A DNA stretch of 64,000 nucleotides, from positions 5,084,001 to 5,148,000 of the forward strand of contig OZ244139.1 in the NCBI GenBank assembly GCA_965216205.1. The letters run 5' to 3'. This DNA comes from CADEDH01 sp965216205 (GTDB taxonomy: Bacteria > Actinomycetota > Acidimicrobiia > Acidimicrobiales > SZUA-35). The notes beneath the pieces were generated by a model. It did no database searches. It worked only from the letters and a program-made list of their open reading frames with translations, and was not told where the DNA came from. This document shows positions 7,809 through 16,279 of the stretch, in pieces (position 1 is the first letter of the stretch; every line of letters starts with the position of its first letter). The position numbers and the translations under genes were made by a program.

Positions 7809-10286
7809 ATGGCAGACGACGAGCAACGACACGACGGCGGCGCTGGCACCCCGACCGAACCGGTCGGCGACACCAACGGGCCGAGCGACTCGGCGCCCGA
7901 GACGCAACAGGTCGACAGCGCCAACGGGCCGAGCGACTCGGCGCCCGAGACGCAACAGGTCGACAGCGCCGGCGCGGTGGGCGGTCCGGGGGTGGGCGCC
8001 GACGACGACGGCGCCATCTCGGCGAACGCCACCACCAACGTGGCCGGCTTCCCGCCACCGGCGATGGCGCCACCGCCCCAGCAGCCTCACCAGCAGGCGA
8101 ACCAGGGCTATCCGCCACCGGATCCGCAGTCCGCCGTTGGACCATCGCACCAGCAGGATCTCCCCGACCCTCCGCCGGGCTATCAGCAGTCGTATCAGCA
8201 GCCGCGATCCCAGCAGCCTGGCCAGTACCAGCAGCCCGGCAGCCACCAGCAACCAGCCCGCTACGAGCAACCGGGCCAGTACCAGCAACCCGCCCGCTAC
8301 GAGCAACCGGGCCAGTACCAGCAACCCGCCCGCTACGAGCAACCGGGCCAGTACCAGCAACCCGCCCGCTACGAGCAACCGGGCCAGTACCAGCAACCCG
8401 CCCGCTACGAGCAACCGGGCCAGTACCAGCAACCGGCCCACTACGAGCAACCGGGCCAGTACCAGCAACCGGCCCACTACGAGCAACCGGGCCAGTACCA
8501 GCAACCCGCCGGCTACCAACAACCGGCTCCGCATGAACAGCCCGGCCAGTACCAACAGCCTGGCCAGTACGAGCAGCCCGCCGGCTACCAGCAACCAGGC
8601 CAGTACCAACAACCTGCCCACTACGACCAGCACGGCCAGTACCAGCAACCCGCCGGCTACCAACAACCGGGCCAGTACCAGCAACCGGCCACCCAGGCGA
8701 TCGGCGCCGACGGCTGGCAGCAACAGCCACCCCAGGCGCCCGGCCAGCCCGGCCCGCAACCGTTCGCCGGCGACTGGGGCAGCCCGGCCACCAAGTCCGG
8801 TCTCGGGTCGAAGCTCGGGCGCGTCGGGGTGGTGGCGGCGGTTCTGCTGATCGGCGGGGTCGCCGGTTTCGCGATCTGGCGAGCGTTGTCCGGCCCGTCG
8901 GGGGCGGAGACGCCGGCCGCGGCGGCCGAGCAGCTCTTCGACGCGCTCGACAACGAGGACCTGCTCGGCCTGGCCGAGATCAGCCTCCCGTCGGAGCGCC
9001 GAAGCATCCTCGAACCGAGCGTCGACGTGCTACTCGAGCTGGAGCGGCTCGACATCCTCTCCGACGATGTCGTCGACGGCGACGGCAACATCAGCAACCT
9101 CGCCGGCATCACGTTCGACATCCCGGCTGCGGGTGAACCCGATGCGCTGGTCTTCGAGACCCGGCCCATCTCCGGCCGCGAGGACCTGCACTGGGTGACG
9201 GTGACCGACGGCGTGATCGAGATCACCTACGACCCGCAGGTGTTCCGCGACGGCCTCGGTGGACGGTTCTCCGAGTGGCTCGAGGACAACCCCGACAGCG
9301 GTGGTGACACGATCGAGACCGAACGCATCGACTTCGCCGAGGAGCGGGCCAGCGGGACACCGTTCGAGTTCGCAGCCGTCGAGGAGGGCGGCAGCTACTA
9401 CGTCAGCTACTGGTACTCGGCGGCGGGCAACGCCACCGATGGGGCCGACACGGTGCTCCTTCCCGGGCCGGCCCCGGTCGGCGCCGACTCGCCGGAGCAG
9501 GCGGCGATCGACGCGCTCGACAATCTCGTCGACCTCGAGGCGCAGGCCGTGCTCACACTGCTCGACCCGGAAGAGTTCCGGGCAGCGTACGACTACTGGG
9601 GCAACTACTCGCCCGACCTGGTCGCCGAGTGGGAGCAGGCGAAGGCCGACGCAGCGGCGGAGGGTGTCAGCTGGGACCTGGTGTCGGCCGAAGCCCGCTC
9701 CGAGGATCGGAACGGGCGTCGCGTCGCGGTCTACGAGGAGCTGGTCTTCTCGATCGTGAGCACCAACCCGGAGAACCAGGCCGACCTGACGATCACGGTC
9801 GACGGCGATGGGCTCACCGCGAACGGCACGATCCAGAACGCCCCCGTCGAGCTCTCGATCACCGGAACCACGATCTTCGGCACCGCAACGATCGAAGGTG
9901 AGGTAGCCGCCATCGACTTCGACATCTCGACCTACGAGGGTTGGTACCGGGTGGGCACCGAGGTCGTGAACATCAGCCGGCAGGACGACTGTCTGCTGGT
10001 GTCGACCAACACCGAGCAGGAGCTGGTCTGCGACGAGGACTTCGGGTTCACCGGGGTGAGCTCGCTGCTCGACCTCCGCCAGGACTGGGAGGACGCGCTC
10101 GAAGGCGCGGGCTCGCCAGGCCTGACGGTGGTGGAACGCGATGGTCGCTGGTACGTGTCCGGGTTCCCGAGCTACGCCTACATCGCCGTCGACCTCCTCA
10201 AGGCCCTCGAACCGGAGGAGCTCGACGGGCTGATCGACAACTACGAGGAGCTGATCGAGTCGGGCCTCGACGATCTCGACAGCTGA
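7809..10286 (+). CDS. membrane-anchored protein with Gln/Pro/Tyr tandem repeats
   Basis: An 825-residue protein; the ATG at 7809 has GAGGAG 6-7 bp upstream and is preferred to the ATG at 7740. Residues about 22-53 are two exact copies of a 16-residue acidic segment (NGPSDSAPETQQVDSA). Residues about 140-295 are an intrinsically disordered array of a 12-residue unit QYQQPARYEQPG. A single transmembrane helix follows (VGVVAAVLLIGGVAGFAIW, about 338-356), then an about 470-residue acidic, probably extracytoplasmic region with at least two similar beta-rich halves. Topology suggests a cytoplasmic sticky tail and an external domain. Function unknown; similar Q/P-rich tails occur on actinobacterial cell-envelope proteins. 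Confidence 0.75.
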   Translation: MADDEQRHDGGAGTPTEPVGDTNGPSDSAPETQQVDSANGPSDSAPETQQVDSAGAVGGPGVGADDDGAISANATTNVAGFPPPAMAPPPQQPHQQANQGYPPPDPQSAVGPSHQQDLPDPPPGYQQSYQQPRSQQPGQYQQPGSHQQPARYEQPGQYQQPARYEQPGQYQQPARYEQPGQYQQPARYEQPGQYQQPARYEQPGQYQQPAHYEQPGQYQQPAHYEQPGQYQQPAGYQQPAPHEQPGQYQQPGQYEQPAGYQQPGQYQQPAHYDQHGQYQQPAGYQQPGQYQQPATQAIGADGWQQQPPQAPGQPGPQPFAGDWGSPATKSGLGSKLGRVGVVAAVLLIGGVAGFAIWRALSGPSGAETPAAAAEQLFDALDNEDLLGLAEISLPSERRSILEPSVDVLLELERLDILSDDVVDGDGNISNLAGITFDIPAAGEPDALVFETRPISGREDLHWVTVTDGVIEITYDPQVFRDGLGGRFSEWLEDNPDSGGDTIETERIDFAEERASGTPFEFAAVEEGGSYYVSYWYSAAGNATDGADTVLLPGPAPVGADSPEQAAIDALDNLVDLEAQAVLTLLDPEEFRAAYDYWGNYSPDLVAEWEQAKADAAAEGVSWDLVSAEARSEDRNGRRVAVYEELVFSIVSTNPENQADLTITVDGDGLTANGTIQNAPVELSITGTTIFGTATIEGEVAAIDFDISTYEGWYRVGTEVVNISRQDDCLLVSTNTEQELVCDEDFGFTGVSSLLDLRQDWEDALEGAGSPGLTVVERDGRWYVSGFPSYAYIAVDLLKALEPEELDGLIDNYEELIESGLDDLDS
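7875..7970 (+). repeat. 48-bp perfect tandem duplication inside coding sequence
   Basis: Two exact 48-bp copies starting AACGGGCCGAGCGACTC at 7875 and 7923, in frame, encoding the same 16 residues twice. Perfect identity indicates a recent event. Confidence 0.85.
8221..8690 (+). repeat. 36-bp coding minisatellite
   Basis: Unit CAGTACCAGCAACCC plus GCCCGCTACGAGCAACCGGGC, 36 bp, encoding QYQQPARYEQPG. The central four to five copies (about 8266-8450) are essentially identical at the DNA level; flanking copies have diverged (H for R, G for R, deletions in multiples of 3). The reading frame is kept throughout. Confidence 0.85.
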
Positions 10287-10343
10287 CAGCCCCCGACCAC
10301 CGAGCGCGACCCGTGCGCTGGGGGCCTGCCGGTGGGCGGGCGC

Positions 10344-11108
10344 TCAGCGGCGGGGCACCCAGCGGAAGTAGCGCACCGCCACCGCCAGCCCGAGCACACC
10401 CCACACGGCGAGAACCGCCCAGTGACTGACGGGCCAGGCGACACCGTCGAGGAGCGGGTCGAAGCTCGTCTGGAGCGCTCTGTTGAGGTGGTAGACGGGA
10501 AAGACCCGGGCGATGGTCGTGACCCAATCGGGCACCTCGGACTCGGGGATGAACACACCGCTGACGAAGTAGAGGGGCAGCATGATGGCATTGGTCACCG
10601 CCGGGGCCGCGTCCTCCGAGGCGATGACCGCGGTCATGGCCAGGCCGAGGGCGGCGAGGCCCCCGGCACCCACGACGAGCGTGACCAGCAGCACCGGCAG
10701 GGTCGACCAGTTGAACGCCACGCCGAACAGCACCCAACCGATCACGATGATCAGGACCGTCATCAGCGCAGCGATGAGAAACCCGGCCACAGCCTGCGAC
10801 AGGACGAACAGGTAGGGCGCGATCGGTGTGCCCCGGAGGCGCTTCAGCACCCCCCGCTCCCGGCGGGCCGTCATCGTGATCGCCAGGTTCACGGTGGTGG
10901 CCGACACGATCGCCAACGCCAGGATCCCCGGCACGTACAGCGTGGCCACCTTGGCGCCGTTCGGGAGGTCCTCGTTGCCGAAGATCGACGTGAAGATCAG
11001 CAGGAAGATCAGCGGCAGCACCACGGTGAAGAAGCTGGCGGCAGGGTTGCGGCGGAAGATCAGCAGGTCGAAGTTGACCTGATGGCGGAGGAGCGAGATC
11101 GAGCTCAC
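10344..11108 (-). CDS. ABC-2 type transporter permease
   Basis: A 254-residue integral membrane protein with about six helices, including FFTVVLPLIFLLIFTSIFG, a central VLLVTLVVGAGGLAALGLAMTAVI and the family hallmark NAIMLPLYFVSGVFIPESEVP near residue 190. It would form the membrane channel of an exporter driven by the ATPase immediately upstream. The GTG start at 11108 overlaps the TGA stop of the ATPase gene (GTGA), so the two are translationally coupled. Substrate unknown; the pair resembles the drug/antibiotic resistance DrrAB class. Confidence 0.85.
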   Translation of the reverse strand: MSSISLLRHQVNFDLLIFRRNPAASFFTVVLPLIFLLIFTSIFGNEDLPNGAKVATLYVPGILALAIVSATTVNLAITMTARRERGVLKRLRGTPIAPYLFVLSQAVAGFLIAALMTVLIIVIGWVLFGVAFNWSTLPVLLVTLVVGAGGLAALGLAMTAVIASEDAAPAVTNAIMLPLYFVSGVFIPESEVPDWVTTIARVFPVYHLNRALQTSFDPLLDGVAWPVSHWAVLAVWGVLGLAVAVRYFRWVPRR

Positions 11109-12076
11109 GACGCCACCTCGGTGCCGTCTCCACCACTCGCATCGCCGCCCGACGTGTTCCCCTCGGGTGCGGTCAGGGCGAGGAACGCGTCTTCGAGGGT
11201 GGGGCGGCGGACCTCCAGATCGGCCAGGTCGATGCGGTGCTCGAGCGCCCACCCGGTCAGCGCGTGGAGCTGGGCGAGCACGTCGCCGCCGCCGAGAACC
11301 GCCACGCCGTCCTCGTCGGCCACGTCGGCGGCGAGCGCCGGTGGGAGCGCCGGGTCGTCGGGTCTCGGTCGCCACGAGATCCGACTGCTCGATGCGACCT
11401 GGGCCGCCAGCTCGCCCGAGGTGCCGCGGGCGACGATCACGCCACGGTCGATCACCACGATCCGATCCGAGAGGTGCTCGGCCTCGTCCATGTAGTGGGT
11501 GGTGAGCAGCACGGTCTTGCCGAGATCGGCGAGGGCTTCGATCATCCCCCACGACTCCCGCCGGGCCGACGGGTCGAAGCCGGTCGTCGGCTCGTCGAGG
11601 AAGACCAGGTCGGGGTTGCCGACGAGCGCCATCCCCAGATCGAGTCGACGCTTCTGACCGCCCGACAGCTTCCTGGTGCGGGTGTCGGCGCTGTCGACGA
11701 GTCCGACGAGGTCGAGCACCTCACGGGGATCCCGTGGCTCGCGGTAGTACCCCGCCTGCAGCGAAACGGCCTCGGCCGCGGTCAGCTCCGGTGTCGGCTC
11801 CGACTCCTGCAACACGATCCCCACCCGCTCCCGCCAGGCCAGCGGTGCCGTGGCCGGGTCCTCGCCGAGAACGGCGACGTGCCCACCGTCGCGCTCCCGG
11901 AACCCCTCGAGGATCTCGACGGTGGTCGTCTTCCCGGCACCGTTCGGCCCGAGGAACGCGACGATCTCGCCATGGGCCACGGCGAGGTCGATGCCGCGCA
12001 CCACGTCCCGGTCGCCGTATCGCTTCGTCAGCCCGGAGACGTCGATCGCCAGGTCACCGCTCGAACTGCTGGTCAT
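11105..12076 (-). CDS. ABC-2 exporter ATP-binding protein
   Basis: A 323-residue ATPase: Walker A GPNGAGKTT (about residue 43), Q-loop near LQESEP, signature LSGGQKRRLD, Walker B LVFLDEPTTGFDPSA, H-loop TTHYMDEA, then a roughly 90-residue C-terminal domain typical of DrrA-like exporter ATPases. The ATG at 12076 is chosen because sequence similarity to the family begins there; upstream in-frame residues are arginine/serine rich. It is divergent from the AhpD-like gene at 12184 with a 107-bp shared upstream region. Confidence 0.9.
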   Translation of the reverse strand: MTSSSSGDLAIDVSGLTKRYGDRDVVRGIDLAVAHGEIVAFLGPNGAGKTTTVEILEGFRERDGGHVAVLGEDPATAPLAWRERVGIVLQESEPTPELTAAEAVSLQAGYYREPRDPREVLDLVGLVDSADTRTRKLSGGQKRRLDLGMALVGNPDLVFLDEPTTGFDPSARRESWGMIEALADLGKTVLLTTHYMDEAEHLSDRIVVIDRGVIVARGTSGELAAQVASSSRISWRPRPDDPALPPALAADVADEDGVAVLGGGDVLAQLHALTGWALEHRIDLADLEVRRPTLEDAFLALTAPEGNTSGGDASGGDGTEVAS

Positions 12077-12183
12077 GGAGTCGTTTCTAGGACACCGCGG
12101 TCCGGTTTGCCACGGTTCGCTGCTCCCGGTGAGGGCACGGTCGCTCACCCGTGCCCCCTGGTTGCTTGACCCGACGGCCCGCG

Positions 12184-13242
12184 ATGGCAAAGCTGCTGGT
12201 CATGACGTTGACCGTCCGAGACGACCTGGCCGAGGCGCACCGCCTCGCCTGGGAGCACGCGGCAGGGCGTGGCACCTGGTGGACCGGCGCCCAGCGGGTG
12301 GAGCTCGCCGACACCATTCTGACCGCCTTGTTCGAGGCCGAGCCGCTCCCGCCCTGGGTGGGATTCTCGACGGAGGGTCGGCTCCCCGAATCGCACGAGG
12401 CGCCAGCCGCCGCCCACGACTTCGTCTACCGGCTGGCCCGCCACGCCGGCACCATCACCGAGGAGATCGCCCGGACGATGGCCGACGAGATCGGCGCGCT
12501 GCCCTTCGTCGAGCTGTGCGCCCTCACGTCGTCGGTGGCCGCCGTCGCCCACTTCCGCCGCAACGTGGGACTCCCCGTACCGCCGTTCCCCGAGCCGGCG
12601 CCGGGCGAGCCGACCCGGACCCAGCCGGACGAGGTGGTCGACGCGGCGCTCAACTGGGTACCGGTGGCGGCGCCGGCTGACGAGATGGCGGCCGTCCGAC
12701 AGGCGTACACCGCCGTCCCGGCCGAGCAGGCCAACACCTGGCGACTGGCGGCGGCCCAGTACATCCCCCACGACGAGATGGAGCACCCGGACTGGTCCCG
12801 AGGCCCCGGCAGCCTGTCCCGACCCCAGATCGAGCTCGTGGCGGCCCGGGTCGCTCAGCTCCGCGAGTGCTTCTATTGAACGACCGCCCACGCCAGCATG
12901 CTCAGTTGGAGCAGCACCAAGACCAACAGCGGTGACGTCGACCTGACCGCCATCGCCGAAGGGCGTGATGCCGGCGTCGACCTCCAGCTCGGACCCGAGT
13001 TGCTGCGATTCGCGTCGGCGTGCGCGTCGACCGACGACGAGGAGCTGGCGGCGAGCCGGGCCGCACTGGTCGACGCCAGCGACGACGCGTTCATGGTCGA
13101 CGCCGCGGCGGTGGCGGCCAACTTCGAGATGATGACCCGCCTGGCCGACGGCACCGGGGCCCGCATGCCGAGCGACGTCCTCGAGCGGCGAGCGGCGGCC
13201 ATCGGCGCCATGGGCGTGGCCGAGCTGACCAGCCGCCGCTGA
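12184..13242 (+). CDS. AhpD-like selenoprotein candidate (in-frame UGA read as Sec)
   Basis: Two open frames, 12184-12876 and 12880-13242, are in the same frame and separated by one TGA at 12877-12879. Reading through gives 352 residues, with codon 232 placed as RECFY-UGA-TTAHASM. This fits the AhpD redox motif C-x-x-C-x-x-x-H with the second Cys replaced by UGA. Sequence on both sides is AhpD/carboxymuconolactone decarboxylase-like: before the UGA, QIELVAARVAQL; after it, ELLRFASACA and AAAVAANFEMMTRLADGTG. An upstream half (about residues 30-150) looks like a second, cysteine-less domain of the same fold. A 5-bp hairpin starts 20 bases after the UGA. Selenocysteine AhpD-like proteins are a known family. 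Predicted role is thiol/peroxide chemistry. The alternative is a nonsense mutation of TGC/TGT. ATG at 12202 is another possible start. Confidence 0.75.
12899..12913 (+). promoter_or_regulatory. SECIS-like hairpin downstream of UGA
   Basis: TGCTC-AGTTG-GAGCA forms a 5-bp stem with a 5-nt loop. The loop begins 25 bases after the TGA at 12877-12879 and has G as its second base. Bacterial SECIS elements lie in the coding sequence just after the UGA with a loop G at about 16-37 bases, so position and loop fit. The stem is short and there is no obvious lower-stem extension. Confidence 0.5.
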
Positions 13243-13285
13243 CCCGCTCGTCGCCACGCCCTGGACCTGCCGAATCGGGAGGGGG

Positions 13286-13516
13286 TCAGCTCGAGTCCTG
13301 GATCGCCAGCGAGTCTCGACGATGTCCCTCGGCCACGCAGTGGGCGTAGTAGAACAGCAGCCCGATGAGCTCGCTGGCCGCCATCTGCTCCTCGTGGGCG
13401 GCTGCGATGACGCGGTCGAGATGGTCGGTCACCGTCGGGCGTGATCCATCGACCCCAGGTCCGACATCGCCGTTCGAGCCGTGGTCCTCGCCGGTGCTTC
13501 GCGTTGCTCCTGACAT
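13286..13516 (-). CDS. small hypothetical protein
   Basis: A 76-residue protein, MSGATRSTGEDHGS at the start, with a helical middle (VTDHLDRVIAAAHEEQMAASELIGLLFYYAHCVAEG). It starts 9 bp after the stop of the Tat-exported protein gene on the same strand, with an AGGGGG ribosome-binding site, so it is probably the last gene of that operon. It contains one Cys and several His residues. No family recognised. Confidence 0.55.
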   Translation of the reverse strand: MSGATRSTGEDHGSNGDVGPGVDGSRPTVTDHLDRVIAAAHEEQMAASELIGLLFYYAHCVAEGHRRDSLAIQDSS

Positions 13517-13525
13517 CGAGACCCC

Positions 13526-15328
13526 CTAGTTGAACGGGATGATCGGGAATGGGTTGGACTTGGCCAGGTCGCCGCGGGCCGGGATCGTCCAGTTGATGTT
13601 GCCGAAGTTCTCCTGCGTCGGGTCGCCGAGAACCGTGGTGTTGAGCCGGGGCGGCCACAGCAGATAGTTGCGAAAGTGGTAGGTGACGACGCCGTCCTTC
13701 CGCTTGGCTCGGGGGTAGCTGGTCCCGTGCACCCGACCGTAGAAGCCTGGTGCCCCGAACGTCATCTGACCGTCGAGCTCCGGGTTCGAGACATCGGCGA
13801 ACCCGGAGATCTCGCCGGTCGAGTCGAACAGGCCGATGCCGCTACCGGCGTCCATGTCGGCCCTCGACGTGATCTCGGCGCTGCCAGGATTGGGGCACAG
13901 GTCGCACAGGAAGGCTTCTGGCACACCGTCGGACGGACGGAAGTCGGTCGGCACCTCGGACTGGTAGTGGAGGGTCACCTTCTGGTCGTCGGCCGTACCG
14001 AGGTTGAGGTTGTAGTTGCCCCAGAAGAAGTCGGTGTTGCGGGGCCAGAACCCTATCGGCCATCGAGTTCTGGCCGCAGGACGGGCCGGCACGTCGGTGC
14101 CGGGGATCAGCAGGTCCATCCGGGCCGCGGTGTCGATGTTGGTGGTGGCGTCGATGCTCGGGGTCAACTCGAGCAGGGTCGGGTCGTCGACGTCGAGTCC
14201 GACGATGGGGGCGACCCGTCGCCACCACTGACCCCACTTCGGGCCACCACCCTGCGGGTTGGTGGTGGTCGAGCCGCCGTGCTGGCCCCGCTTGGCGGGA
14301 CTGGGTGGTGTCGACCCACTGAGCGGCTGGGCGGGATCGGTCGGGGTGGTGAACGGCCGCTCGCCGCCCCGGGCGAGCGACTGGATGTCGGGCAGGACGT
14401 CCATGGCCTGGACGATGCCACCCCAGAAGCCGCCGTCGCGGACCTTGGCCGGCCAGTCCGGACTCGACGCCGTGGTCCTCGACTCGACCCCGTTGATGAC
14501 GGCACCGCCGGAGTAGGTGGGGTTGGAGTGGCCGGCCCGGAAGATGACGGTGTAGGACGTGTCGGGCGCGAGCAGTGTGGGCGCGAACCGGGCATAGCCG
14601 GTGACCTTGCCGGCGTCGTCGAAGACGGCGGCGACCCGCGGGGCGAAGAGGCTGTAGTCGTTGCCGGCGTCGGGGCTCCCCGGGTACTGGTACGTGTTTC
14701 CGAACACGTCCAGACCGTCGACTGCCGGGTCGTCGAAGTCGAGTGCCCACACACGCCGCATCCAGTTGATGGCCGACCACATGTCGTCGCGGATGGCCTC
14801 ATTGGATTGGCCCAGGATGTCCCTCGACCAGAACTCGGCCGACCGGGTCGGCGTCTCGTTGCCGCCGACCCCGCTCGGGACCGGTCCGAGCGGCTCGCCG
14901 GTGTCGGCGGCGGTCGGCGGGGTGGCGATTCCGCGCAGTGTGTGGTGCTCGAACAGGCCGCTGGTGTTGGAGAACTGACCGTTGGGGAACGTCGGCGACT
15001 CCGGGTCGGCCCCCTGGACCCCCTCGGCCATGTAACCCATCGCGAAGTCGTAGCCACCGAACGGGTTGTCCGGCAGCTTTGTCCACTGGCCGCCGTAGGT
15101 GGGGAAGCGGCGAAGGTTCGCCGCGCCGCGCGGTCGCAGGCCTGGTATGTCGCCGACGGCGAGGCGAACCCGACCTCTCGAACGGGCCGCTGCCGGAGTC
15201 GTCAGCACCGGCGACACCGAGGTGGTGGCGAGAGCCACGGCTCCAACGGCGGCCGAGCCGATGAATCTGCGCCGAGAGAGTCCGTGGGGTGGATCGTCCG
15301 GCGGAGGGACTGGGCGGGAGGTGGTCAT
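13526..15328 (-). CDS. Tat-exported protein of unknown function
   Basis: A 600-residue protein with a clear twin-arginine signal (SRRRFIG, then AAVGAVALATTSVSPVLTTPAAA), so it is exported folded, possibly with a cofactor or metal. The mature part is rich in Trp, Tyr, Asn and Pro and holds a CDLCPNPG CxxC pair near residue 475 and many aromatic/acidic residues. No catalytic family is recognised. Start ATG 15328 has AAGGAGAA 8 bp upstream. An operator-like 24-bp palindrome at 15547-15570, matching the one beside the TetR gene at 17046, suggests shared control with the two AhpD-like genes upstream. Confidence 0.8.
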   Translation of the reverse strand: MTTSRPVPPPDDPPHGLSRRRFIGSAAVGAVALATTSVSPVLTTPAAARSRGRVRLAVGDIPGLRPRGAANLRRFPTYGGQWTKLPDNPFGGYDFAMGYMAEGVQGADPESPTFPNGQFSNTSGLFEHHTLRGIATPPTAADTGEPLGPVPSGVGGNETPTRSAEFWSRDILGQSNEAIRDDMWSAINWMRRVWALDFDDPAVDGLDVFGNTYQYPGSPDAGNDYSLFAPRVAAVFDDAGKVTGYARFAPTLLAPDTSYTVIFRAGHSNPTYSGGAVINGVESRTTASSPDWPAKVRDGGFWGGIVQAMDVLPDIQSLARGGERPFTTPTDPAQPLSGSTPPSPAKRGQHGGSTTTNPQGGGPKWGQWWRRVAPIVGLDVDDPTLLELTPSIDATTNIDTAARMDLLIPGTDVPARPAARTRWPIGFWPRNTDFFWGNYNLNLGTADDQKVTLHYQSEVPTDFRPSDGVPEAFLCDLCPNPGSAEITSRADMDAGSGIGLFDSTGEISGFADVSNPELDGQMTFGAPGFYGRVHGTSYPRAKRKDGVVTYHFRNYLLWPPRLNTTVLGDPTQENFGNINWTIPARGDLAKSNPFPIIPFN

Positions 15329-15717
15329 CGTTCACTTCTCCTTGCGTAGCGGGGATGGGCCCGATGGCATCGGGCGCTCCGGTTCGGGACGCGCGACCCG
15401 GTGGGCACCCGGTTCGCTCGGGCGCTTCACGACGGCGCGGCTGATCCCCGGTGAGGAGCGCATGAGCTCTCGGGCTCGACGAGCTGCCGCCGCGCTTCGT
15501 CCCCCTTTTCGGTCGAAGCTGCGGAACGGTTGTTACCGTGAAGGGATTTTTATTGCACCTGCTACAAAAGCGGGGATGGGAGTCGTTTTAGAGCCAATTG
15601 ACCGACGAAGCAAGGAGTAATTTGGACAAGCTCGACCCTTGTGATTTGGGCCAACTCAGCGGAACCGCCGACCTCGCTCCGATATTCCTGTCAGCATGGC
15701 ACGGGTTCGACAATCGC
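15329..15717. other. 389-bp intergenic region with AT-rich operator segment
   Basis: No convincing gene. The part from about 15530 to 15640 is notably AT-richer than its surroundings and holds the operator-like palindrome. It is upstream of the Tat-exported protein gene and downstream of the AhpD-like gene, so it most likely carries the promoter of the former with a leader of up to 200 bases. Confidence 0.5.
15547..15570. promoter_or_regulatory. probable TetR operator, copy 1
   Basis: A 24-bp imperfect palindrome, TTTTTATTGCAC then CTGCTACAAAAG. Its right half GCTACAAAA and left half TTTTTAT match the palindrome at 16968-16991 read on the opposite strand (18 of 24 positions). Confidence 0.5.
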
Positions 15718-16269
15718 TCAGCCGACGGGCTGGGCGAACAGGTGGGGCTCGGCCACACCGAGGCTGTCGCCGACGCGGCCGATCATGACGAACGTGGTGA
15801 TCAGCGCGGCCAGCTCGACGAGCTGCCCGGGGTCGTAGTGCTCCTTGAGCGCGTTCCAGATCTCGTCGGAGACGTCGTTCGCATCGATCGCGATCTGGTC
15901 GACGAGCCGGAACACCGCCCGCTCGGCGTCGGAGAAGTGGGGGCTCGACTCCCAGAGCGAGTTGTTGACATCGCCGATCCGCTCGGCCGAGTTGCCGAGC
16001 TCGGCTGCGATCCGCTCGTGGGCGCCGTAGCTGTAGTACGAGCCGATCGCCCGCAGCGTCTTGAGGACCACCAGCTCCTTGAAGGCCCACGGCAACCGAC
16101 CGTCCTGGAGCGCCTGGGCGAAGAAGGCGGTGACCGACAGACACATGTCGCCGTTGGACGCCAGGGCTTTCACCAGGTTGGGGACGTGGCCGAAGTGTTG
16201 GTTGGCGAGCTCGAAGGCCTCCTTGGCCTTGGCTTCGGTAGGGGTTTCCATGATCGTCACGGCAGGCAT
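15718..16269 (-). CDS. AhpD-like protein with Ser-x-x-Ser in place of the redox pair
   Basis: A 183-residue all-helical carboxymuconolactone decarboxylase/AhpD-family protein. The core ELVVLKTLRAIGSYYSYGAHERIAAE (about residues 69-94) matches the AhpD motif, but both redox cysteines are Ser (S-Y-Y-S-Y-G-A-H); the His remains. Thiol peroxidase activity by the standard mechanism is therefore unlikely. GAGGAG lies 6 bp before the ATG at 16269. It follows the CxxC-containing paralogue with a 10-bp gap and is cotranscribed with it, which suggests a heteromeric or scaffolding role. Confidence 0.8.
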   Translation of the reverse strand: MPAVTIMETPTEAKAKEAFELANQHFGHVPNLVKALASNGDMCLSVTAFFAQALQDGRLPWAFKELVVLKTLRAIGSYYSYGAHERIAAELGNSAERIGDVNNSLWESSPHFSDAERAVFRLVDQIAIDANDVSDEIWNALKEHYDPGQLVELAALITTFVMIGRVGDSLGVAEPHLFAQPVG

Positions 16270-16279
16270 GGGATTCTCC

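Noticed and set aside
12898..13242. Separate small AhpD-like gene starting at ATG 12898
   Set aside because: It lacks the redox motif and a ribosome-binding site, lies in the same frame as the upstream ORF, and the UGA position matches a Cys column; read-through explains it better.
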